Positions 51,505-57,516 of a DNA stretch of 57,516 nt are shown piece by piece. How positions within the stretch are numbered: position 1 is the stretch's first letter; every line of letters starts with the position of its first letter. This DNA comes from Streptomyces sp. H27-H1 (GTDB lineage Bacteria > Actinomycetota > Actinomycetes > Streptomycetales > Streptomycetaceae). The notes under the pieces were generated by a model. It searched no databases and was not told the origin of the DNA. It worked only from the letters and a program-made list of their open reading frames with translations. The DNA lies in NCBI RefSeq assembly GCF_026627445.1, contig NZ_JAPNLJ010000044.1, positions 1 through 57,516 on the forward strand. The letters run 5' to 3'. The translations under genes and the position numbers were made by a program.

Positions 51505-54500
51505 ATGACCCATCGAAGAGCCGGCGCACACGCGCCCCGCTCGATAGCAGCCCTCCTCGCCCTGCTCCTGCCGCTCACCGCCGCGACCCTGCTGGCCGAG
51601 CCCGTAGCGGCCACAGCGGCCGAACAGGCCCCCGCCGACAGCACGGGTGCCCCGAAGTCCGCGTCCGAGGTAGAGGCCTTCGACCTGGCGAAAGAGTCCG
51701 GGGAGCGGGTCGAGGTCATCGACCTGCGTACCGAGTACGTGGAGACGTACGCGAACCCGGACGGATCCCTGACGCAGAAGCAGTTCGCGCTGCCCGTCTG
51801 GACACGCTACGACGGGATCTGGCGCCGGACGGATGACACCGTCACCAAGCGCGAGGACGGCACCATCGGCCCCACGGCCACGTTCGGCATCACGTTCTCC
51901 GGGGGCGGGGACGGCCCCCTCGTCGCGATGGAACGAGGCGGCAAGAAGCTGGCGCTGAGCTGGCCCGCCAAGCTTCCCGAGCCGGTGCTGGGGGAGAACA
52001 CCGCGCTCTACCCCTCCGTGCTTCCCGGAGTCGACCTCAAGCTGATCGCCAAGGTCAACGGCTTCGCACAGCACCTCACCGTCACCACCCCCGAAGCCGC
52101 AGCCAACTCTGCACTGAAGTCCATCAAACTCGGCATCACCACCGAAGGCGTCACCCTCGACGACACCGCCGGCGACCAGCTCCTGGCCAAGGACAGCACC
52201 GGCCAGGTCGTCTTCAGCGCGCCCAAGCCCAAAATGTGGGAGCAGCCCGAGCAGCCCGATGACCCCGTTGTCGAGCGGTCAGCGTCCCTCGCCAAGTCCG
52301 CCACGTCAGTGAAAAGCGTTCTCCTGGTGGATGAGCCTGAGCCGGCACCCCAGCAGGCACCGGTCGCTGCGGACGTCACCGCCAACACCCTCATACTGAC
52401 CCCGGACCCCGCGCTGCTCGCCTCGGCCACACAGTTCCCGCTGGTCATCGACCCGGTCTTCACGGAGGGGTACAGGGAAAAGTGGGCGGTGGTGTACTCC
52501 GATGCACCGAACGGGGACTTCCCCAATGGGGCCGGCTGGAACTCCAGCAACCCGGCGGATGAGCCCCGCGTTGGCTACAACGGGAGCGGCGACCTCGAAT
52601 CGTTCTTCGCGATGAACACCAACGGACTCCACGGCGCCACCATCCGGAGCGCCACATTCACGGCCAGGCAGACCTACTCCTGGGGCTGCAGCCCTTCGGC
52701 GGCCGGCCCCACAGAACTGTGGACCTCCAGAGACATCGCCACGACACCCACGTGGAATACACGGGGCACTTACTGGGGGTACAAGCTCGACGCGCGCAGT
52801 TTCGCCCACGGCAATCCCACCTACTGCCCCGGCACCGAGGGCGTCGACTTCCAGTCCTCAGCACTGACCGCCTACGTTCAGGACGGCGCGGACAAGGACT
52901 GGGATCCGCTTGTCTTCGGCCTGAGGGTGCCCGACTCCTACCACGGCAACGTCAACAGCTTTAAGCGGTTCGAGAACAATCCCGTACTCGAAGTCGACTA
53001 CAACTTCGAACCTGTGGTCCGCCACAGTGAGGCCTTCGAAGGAAACTGGGCACCGGGCGCCGACGGCCTCAAGTCCGTCCCCTGTGGCGGCACCATCGGC
53101 AACAGCGGGCTCGCGATGACCGCCAACGTCTACGACCAAGACCTCGGCAAAGTCACCGCCTACTTCCACGTCAGAGACGCAGCTAACAACAACGTGCCCT
53201 TCCCCACCAACTGGCAGCAGGTGTCGAACGGGTCCACTGCAAAGGTGACCGTGCCGTCCGGGGTCCTCTCCAAAGCCGGCACCTACAGCTGGCAGGTCTA
53301 CGCCCAGGACGAGGAGAACACGAAGAGTGACCCTCCCACCCCCTGGTGCAAGTTCACGGTCGACAACGAAGGGCCCGCCGAGCCTGTCAAAGTAACCCGC
53401 AGTGACAACAACCCCTTCACTGTTGCCACACCGGCTCGTGAACCGCTGAGCGTGAAGCTCAAGCACACGGCCACTGACCTCGCTGGATTCTGCTGGAGGA
53501 TAGACCGCCCTATCTCCGTATCCAGCACCCCTTGCGAGGGAAGCAACTGGGTACCCTTGGCCGCGGGTGCGAATGAAGCCACCATCACGGTCGTCCCCAT
53601 CGGCTGGCCCGAGAGCACCCTGTACGTCCTCGCCTTCGACAAGGCCGGCAACAGCTCACCGACCGACGGCGCCCTAGACGTCACCGCTCTCCATACCGTG
53701 CGCGCAGATTTCGTCTATCCGGCCGGAGAGAACCCCCTGCCGCCCTTCGCCAAGGCCACCAAGGACCTCAACGGAGACCTCAACGGCGATGGCTACACGG
53801 ACATGCTCGCCGCCGAGCCCGGCGGAGGCCTTCGCGTCTACACCGGTGATGGAACCGGCAACGTACAGGGATCCATCATCGGATCCTCCGGATGGGGCGG
53901 CGCGCTGATCGCCCACGGCGGTGACTTCACCAACTTCGTCAGCCCCACCGATAGCGTCGACGGCTACGAGGACGCCATTGTCCGCCTCGCATCCGGCGGG
54001 CTCTACCTTTACGCCGGCAACGGGCAAGGAGCGTTCACCGGTCGCCGCGACCTGAAGGTGCCATCCCGTCTGGGAGCCGCAGGATGGACCGTACTCCAGC
54101 AGATCGTCGCTCCCGGAGACCTGAACAAGCGGACCGACACCGGCTACGTGAAGGGCAACGACCTGCTCGGGCTTGAGTGCACCCGTTACACCCTGGACGT
54201 GTGCACGCGCGTCAGCATGCGCCTCTACTCCGGCCAGACCAAGGCTGGCGACAGCAGCCCGAATCAGAACGAGGCCTTCAACCTTGACACCCCCACCGAG
54301 ATCGCCGGTCCCGGCGGAGCGGGCTGGCTCAACCACAGCATCGTGTCAGTCGCTGACCTGAACGGGGACCAGATCAAGGACATCGTCACCCGCGACAGCA
54401 ACAGCCCCAGCCTCTACCTCCACCTCGGCCGGATCACCAACGGCGTCTACAACGTCGGCGGCGCAGTCCCGGAAGACATCGTCTACGCCAGTGCCGGCTG

Positions 54501-54819
54501 GGGACCCAACTCCCGGATTCTGGCCACCGGCAACGGCAACGTCCAGGGCACCGTGGTGAACAAGACCGTCACCGACGACGGCACCGTGATCAAGTACAAG
54601 GTGTTCCAGCCGAAGGCGGGCGACGAGCTGGGTGACGTGTGGGCGACCACCCCGGCCGACCCGGACTACCTGGTCAACTACACGGGCAGTTCGGGAACCA
54701 CCACAACCACATGCCCCAGCGGCTGCCTCCTCCTCTACCCAGGCGGCCCTACAGGCGTCAAAGTCCCCTACCTGGTCGGACTAGGCGGCTGGAGCACCAG
54801 CATCAAGAACATCTTCTGA
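51505..54819 (+). CDS. secreted FG-GAP/VCBS-repeat protein (RHS partner)
   Basis: 1,104 aa from ATG 51505. Sec signal peptide (RSIAALLALLLPLTAATLLAEPVAATAAE). An N-terminal region typical of Streptomyces RHS-associated secreted proteins follows (EYVETYANPDGSLTQKQFALPVWTRYDGIWRRTDDTVTKREDGTIGPTAT). Then comes a DNRLRE/galactose-binding-like middle (TYSWGCSPSAAGPTELWTSRDIATTPTWN...) with several Cys, and an Ig-like region. A C-terminal set of FG-GAP/VCBS calcium-type repeats ends it (DLNGDLNGDGYTDMLAAEPGGGLRVYTG; VADLNGDQIKDIVTRD). The D.NGD...D pattern binds Ca2+ in this repeat family. Divergent orientation from the RHS gene suggests a surface or delivery partner, perhaps an adhesin or shell component. 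No catalytic site recognised. Confidence 0.82.
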   Translation: MTHRRAGAHAPRSIAALLALLLPLTAATLLAEPVAATAAEQAPADSTGAPKSASEVEAFDLAKESGERVEVIDLRTEYVETYANPDGSLTQKQFALPVWTRYDGIWRRTDDTVTKREDGTIGPTATFGITFSGGGDGPLVAMERGGKKLALSWPAKLPEPVLGENTALYPSVLPGVDLKLIAKVNGFAQHLTVTTPEAAANSALKSIKLGITTEGVTLDDTAGDQLLAKDSTGQVVFSAPKPKMWEQPEQPDDPVVERSASLAKSATSVKSVLLVDEPEPAPQQAPVAADVTANTLILTPDPALLASATQFPLVIDPVFTEGYREKWAVVYSDAPNGDFPNGAGWNSSNPADEPRVGYNGSGDLESFFAMNTNGLHGATIRSATFTARQTYSWGCSPSAAGPTELWTSRDIATTPTWNTRGTYWGYKLDARSFAHGNPTYCPGTEGVDFQSSALTAYVQDGADKDWDPLVFGLRVPDSYHGNVNSFKRFENNPVLEVDYNFEPVVRHSEAFEGNWAPGADGLKSVPCGGTIGNSGLAMTANVYDQDLGKVTAYFHVRDAANNNVPFPTNWQQVSNGSTAKVTVPSGVLSKAGTYSWQVYAQDEENTKSDPPTPWCKFTVDNEGPAEPVKVTRSDNNPFTVATPAREPLSVKLKHTATDLAGFCWRIDRPISVSSTPCEGSNWVPLAAGANEATITVVPIGWPESTLYVLAFDKAGNSSPTDGALDVTALHTVRADFVYPAGENPLPPFAKATKDLNGDLNGDGYTDMLAAEPGGGLRVYTGDGTGNVQGSIIGSSGWGGALIAHGGDFTNFVSPTDSVDGYEDAIVRLASGGLYLYAGNGQGAFTGRRDLKVPSRLGAAGWTVLQQIVAPGDLNKRTDTGYVKGNDLLGLECTRYTLDVCTRVSMRLYSGQTKAGDSSPNQNEAFNLDTPTEIAGPGGAGWLNHSIVSVADLNGDQIKDIVTRDSNSPSLYLHLGRITNGVYNVGGAVPEDIVYASAGWGPNSRILATGNGNVQGTVVNKTVTDDGTVIKYKVFQPKAGDELGDVWATTPADPDYLVNYTGSSGTTTTTCPSGCLLLYPGGPTGVKVPYLVGLGGWSTSIKNIF

Positions 54820-54837
54820 CCCTCCCCTCACCCCGCA

Positions 54838-54871
54838 TGCGGCCCCCGGCAAAGCTCAGCCGGGGGCCGCA
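54838..54871 (+). terminator. strong hairpin terminator of the VCBS-type gene
   Basis: TGCGGCCCCCGGC, loop AAAGCTCA, GCCGGGGGCCGCA: 13 perfect pairs starting 19 bases after the stop codon at 54819. There is no long T-run, as is common for GC-rich actinomycete terminators. Confidence 0.8.
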
Positions 54872-54942
54872 CACGTCTGGGTCGAGACAGACCAGACCTC
54901 ATACCTTCGAGCGGCCTACCACTGACGCCGAGCGCGGCCGCG

Positions 54943-55815
54943 ATGGGCCACCTCGACGCCCGCGGCGTCGACGTCGCCCGGATCCTGATCGACGCGCACG
55001 CCGCCGGAGCAGGCGTCGACCAGGCCGTCGCCGCCGTCACCACCGCGGCCGCCGCGGCCGCCACCAAGGCGCCCGCGCCCGCCCCGGCGGCGGCCGCCGC
55101 TCCTGCTTCGGCCCCCGCTCCGGCTTCGGCTGACGCCCGTGTCCCTGCACCCGCCCCCGCTCCGGGCACCGCGCCCGCCGGGGCGGCGCCGGTGCGAGAG
55201 GCCTTCTACCCATGGGCGCCGCCCGCCCTCGCCCCGGCTCCTGTGGCTGTGGCTGTGGCTTCGGCTCCTGTTCCGGGCCCGGCGGTGAGCGACGATGCGC
55301 GTCGTTCCTGGGGACCGTTGACCGAGGGCCTGAAGGTCCCTCTGGGCATGAACCTGGGGGACAGGGCGAAGGCACTGCCGCAGATGGGTGTTGAGGCGGC
55401 CGCGCACGCGGCGATGGTGGGGATGGTCCGGGAGGTTCTGCCCGAGCATGAGGCGGGTCTCCTGATCGGTGCCCGTCACTGGCCGTTGCTGGCGGCTCGG
55501 ATGCAGCAGCTCGGCGACGGCCAGGGGCAGAAGGCCGTCGGCGGGCACTTGGCCCGTCTGGGCTCGGACACGTCCTGGAAGCAGGGCGCACCCTCTGCGC
55601 TGGTGGGACGCCTCGTTGAGCAGACGCACCTTGCTCTGACTACGCCGCCGCCGGGACCGGTGTCGCGGGTGTGGGTGTCCCCGGGCGCGGCCCGTTCCCG
55701 CTCCACCACAGCGTCCAGCGGGGCGGCGCCGGGGCAGGCCGCTGCGGCCGAAGCCGCGGTGCCCGCCCACGGGCAGGTCGTCTCGCGCGTCAAGGGGACG
55801 GGACGGGCACGGTGA
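54943..55815 (+). CDS. Ala/Pro-rich hypothetical protein (possible relaxase/mobilisation C-terminal relic)
   Basis: 290-aa frame: MGHLDARGVDVARILIDAHA, then AGAGVDQAVAAVTTAAAAAA and a long Pro/Ala linker (PAPAPAPGTAPAG). A helical stretch follows (GVEAAAHAAMVGMVREVLPEHEAGLLIGARHWPLLAARMQQL). The opening matches the style of C-terminal segments of large Streptomyces mobilisation/relaxase-like proteins, where 'D.ARGVDVARIL.DAHAAG.GVDQAVAAV' helices precede Pro-rich linkers. The codon bias is strong and the frame continues upstream without a good start, so a truncated gene is possible. Function unclear. Confidence 0.45.
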   Translation: MGHLDARGVDVARILIDAHAAGAGVDQAVAAVTTAAAAAATKAPAPAPAAAAAPASAPAPASADARVPAPAPAPGTAPAGAAPVREAFYPWAPPALAPAPVAVAVASAPVPGPAVSDDARRSWGPLTEGLKVPLGMNLGDRAKALPQMGVEAAAHAAMVGMVREVLPEHEAGLLIGARHWPLLAARMQQLGDGQGQKAVGGHLARLGSDTSWKQGAPSALVGRLVEQTHLALTTPPPGPVSRVWVSPGAARSRSTTASSGAAPGQAAAAEAAVPAHGQVVSRVKGTGRAR

Positions 55816-55842
55816 CGGCGGTGGCGCCCGGGGAACGCCGGT

Positions 55843-56019
55843 ATGGAGCAGGCGGACTCCGCCCTGACCGCGCTGAGCGGGATCGTCGCGCTGGCCACCA
55901 TCTACCGGGCCCTGGTCTACCGGCGTCCCGGACGCCGGCCCGGCCGGGCCACTGGTGAGGCCGTCGGAGGAAGTCCAGCGCACGCGGCCCGGGAGGCGGG
56001 CACCAGGCCCGCAGCCTGA
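55843..56019 (+). CDS. small hypothetical protein with one possible membrane span
   Basis: 58-aa frame from ATG 55843: MEQADSALTALSGIVALATI, then YRALVYRRPGRRPGRATGEA and a short tail. A hydrophobic segment (ALTALSGIVALATIYRALVY) is followed by a basic stretch, the positive-inside layout of a small membrane protein. It is 27 bases after the preceding ORF, which suggests co-transcription. No ribosome site is clear. Confidence 0.35.
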   Translation: MEQADSALTALSGIVALATIYRALVYRRPGRRPGRATGEAVGGSPAHAAREAGTRPAA

Positions 56020-57090
56020 CCGGAGAGAACTGCGAGGAAGGGGGAGGGCCGTGGCGTGGGGGCTGGGAATCACCGGGGCAGCGGGCATGCTCGCAGCTGG
56101 CACCTCGCCCGGTCGAGCCGGTCGTCGCCGTGTCCGCCCCGGCCCGGGCGAGCGGGGCACCGCGGGCTCCTCGGGCACCGTGTCGGCACCCTCGGCGGTG
56201 AGGCGGGCCCGACGGGCGGCCGTTGGTGGCGCAGGGGGAGTTGCAGGGCACGGGCCGGTGCCCAGGGCACGACGTTCGATCATCACCCCAGTTTCAGGCT
56301 TCCGGACCGCAGCAAGGTGATGATCTGGACGGCCCGGTACCTCAGTCTGCGCAGGTGCTGTCGCATGTCGCATGTCGCCTGAGCTGGTGCGTTTGATGTG
56401 CGTTTCGCGGTGGTAGTCGGATGCGGTGATGGGGTGACAGGTTCGTGCGGCCGGGGCGGAGTCCGGCCGCATCGGTTTTCGGCGTCAGGTTTTCAGCGGT
56501 TGCGTCACGACGTCTTCAGTTCGGCGACAGTGTGTTCACCAGCGGAACGACACAGGATTTCACCTGCGTACGGGATGACCTGCACGCTCAGAGCCCTCCG
56601 GCCTGCAGGTGTCTTGTGCAGGTCGCTGGGTGCTTTTCAGTCTCGTCGGCCGTCGGCAAGTTTCGTTGGTCAGTAAATCTGGGCAGTGGGCACGGTTCTG
56701 ACCTGGGGTTGTGCAGGTTGGCTGAGCGGTTTTCTGGCCGGGTGGCTCACGGGATCTGCTCAGACTATGGGGCCTGTTGGTCGTCTGAAGTGCTGTGCTG
56801 CTTGCCCCGAGCGAGGTTGTGCAGGTTGGTTGAGTACTGCACAGTTTCGCTGGTCCGCGACATGCGTCTGACGTGATGTCAACAAGTGGCAGGAGTGATT
56901 GTTTCCTGAGTCAATCCGGAGTCTCTTTTGAGTCAATGCCTCGGAGCTTGAGGCGCCCCCTCTTGGCCAGCATCCCCGGACTGCGGACGTGGTGGCAGGC
57001 GCCACGGTAAGCTGGTGGTGGGTTACGCGGTCGTACCTGGCGGCTTGTTCGCCTAAGGGGGTTCACACCTTCGGCCGTGGGGTCCGCGGT
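56020..57090. other. subtelomeric stretch without recognisable genes
   Basis: About 1.07 kb. Open frames are present but lack protein-like features, codon periodicity is weak and the base composition is less biased than inland. Three degenerate direct copies of TTGTGCAGGTyGSYkgr are at about 56614, 56709-56726 and 56817-56834. Telomere-proximal DNA of linear Streptomyces replicons is often gene-poor. Confidence 0.5.
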
Positions 57091-57112
57091 CGGCCCCTGA
57101 GGGGCCGGTTTT
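57091..57112 (+). terminator. hairpin with T-run near the telomere
   Basis: CGGCCCC, loop TGA, GGGGCCG, then G and TTTT. It has the shape of an intrinsic terminator. It may separate the subtelomeric region from the telomere proper. Confidence 0.5.
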
Positions 57113-57218
57113 ACGGCTGGCACCAAGGCCGCACTCCTGCAATACCGTCCCCGGGCCGGCGGGCTCCGTTCGGTCGTCCAGCGAGACAGCTATCATTCCC
57201 CGCCCTCGCTAGCCGGGA

Positions 57219-57516
57219 CCGCGAAGCGGGCCCTGGGACCTGGAGGCGAAGCCGGAAGGGCCGGGGTGGGAGCGAAGCCGACACCCAACAGGCCGAAGGC
57301 CTGGACCCCGTGAAACCGAGTCAGCTCCCGCGCGCAGCGCGGGAACTGACTCGGTTTCACGAAGTGGGCCCCACCCTGGTAGAGCGCAGCGGAACCAGGG
57401 CAGTCCGAAGCGAAGCGCAGGACCCCGGCCGAAGGCCGGCTCCGCTCGGCGCAGCCGAGCCCGCCCCGCGCAGCGGGGCGGCTTCAGTCCTGAGCGCGCA
57501 GCGCTCAGGTACCCGC
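57219..57516. other. Streptomyces-type telomere (right end)
   Basis: Successive tight palindromes with three-base GCA or GAA loops: CCGC-GAA-GCGG (57219), CAGGCC-GAA-GGCCTG (57289), a 51-base hairpin (57310-57360), CCCTGGT...ACCAGGG (57374-57400), CCGGCC-GAA-GGCCGG (57425), GCTCGGC-GCA-GCCGAGC (57444-57460), CCGCCCCGC-GCA-GCGGGGCGG (57461-57481) and CCTGAGCGC-GCA-GCGCTCAGG (57489-57509). The edge reads GGTACCCGC. Read from the other strand this begins GCGGGTACC, which corresponds to the end of palindrome I and following bases of the archetypal Streptomyces telomere (CCCGCGGAGCGGGTACC). Such hairpins are patched by terminal-protein-primed synthesis. Confidence 0.88.
57310..57360. repeat. 51-base near-perfect hairpin within the telomere
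   Basis: GTGAAACCGAGTCAG (57310-57324) pairs with CTGACTCGGTTTCAC (57346-57360). Inside it TCCCGCGC, loop GCA, GCGCGGGA continues the stem. One C/A mismatch (57325/57345) is the only interruption in 24 positions. It is the longest palindrome in the telomere region. Confidence 0.9.

Noticed and set aside
56445..56876. 143-codon ORF in the subtelomeric region
   Set aside because: No ribosome site, erratic composition with many Cys and Ser, and it spans degenerate repeats.
1..57516. tRNA, rRNA or riboswitch genes
   Set aside because: I found no cloverleaf with a CCA-adjacent acceptor, no rRNA-like stretch and no known aptamer core by eye. A tRNAscan/Infernal run would be needed to rule them out.

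Overview
The window is very GC-rich, with G/C-ending codons, many GTG starts and dense GTGA/ATGA gene overlaps. It reads as Streptomyces or a close relative. The right edge (about 57,210-57,516) is a run of GCA- and GAA-loop palindromes ending in ...GGTACCCGC. That is the layout of a Streptomyces linear-replicon telomere, so the window is most likely the terminal 57.5 kb of a linear plasmid or a chromosome arm, with the last few bases of the terminal palindrome missing.

Layout. 0-2 kb: the 3' end of an IS110-type transposase next to a SAF-domain gene that it appears to have truncated, then two small secretory genes. 2.5-12.5 kb: a lasso peptide cluster. It has a 56-aa precursor with predicted core GSGGFNNPDHTMYYQG, an asparagine-synthetase-like cyclase, a fused RRE-leader peptidase and an ABC exporter. 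A helix-turn-helix regulator lies upstream and a Nudix hydrolase downstream, and two paralogous beta-propeller lipoproteins flank the set. 12.5-15 kb: small genes and decayed fragments. 15-22.8 kb: an accessory set of peptidoglycan-precursor enzymes (MurC-like, MurF-like, D-Ala-D-Ala-ligase-like, PLP serine racemase/threonine dehydratase-like, C39-like cysteine peptidase), with a divergent regulator and an alpha/beta hydrolase.

22.9-43.6 kb: a plasmid-type transfer and maintenance module. A leftward, overlapping gene series encodes a type IV secretion-like machine: VirB8/TcpC-like, small membrane subunits, VirB4-like ATPase with a one-base frameshift, VirB6-like membrane protein, lytic transglycosylase-NlpC/P60 hydrolase and VirD4-like ATPase. 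Next come a DUF2637/Spd-type membrane protein, a replication-relaxation family protein and a large zinc-ribbon protein. Two arrays of GGGTAAGCC iterons with 20-24 bp spacing (37.43-37.57 and 41.33-41.40 kb) flank the Spd/relaxation pair, and a dense TGACCG/CGGTCA array lies beside the first.

43.6-54.9 kb: an integrase remnant, then a contact-dependent-type polymorphic toxin locus. A 2,288-aa RHS protein carries a HINT domain and a short ParB-like C-terminal tip, is followed by an overlapping presumptive immunity gene, and has a divergent secreted FG-GAP/VCBS-type partner. 54.9-57.5 kb: weakly supported small ORFs, a largely gene-free subtelomeric stretch and the telomere.

The most notable items are the lasso cluster, the accessory Mur/Ddl/racemase set (possibly making an altered peptidoglycan stem peptide or a Mur-ligase-built small peptide), the paired iteron arrays and the telomere. 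No search could be run. Family calls rest on reading motifs, gene order and start/stop overlaps.
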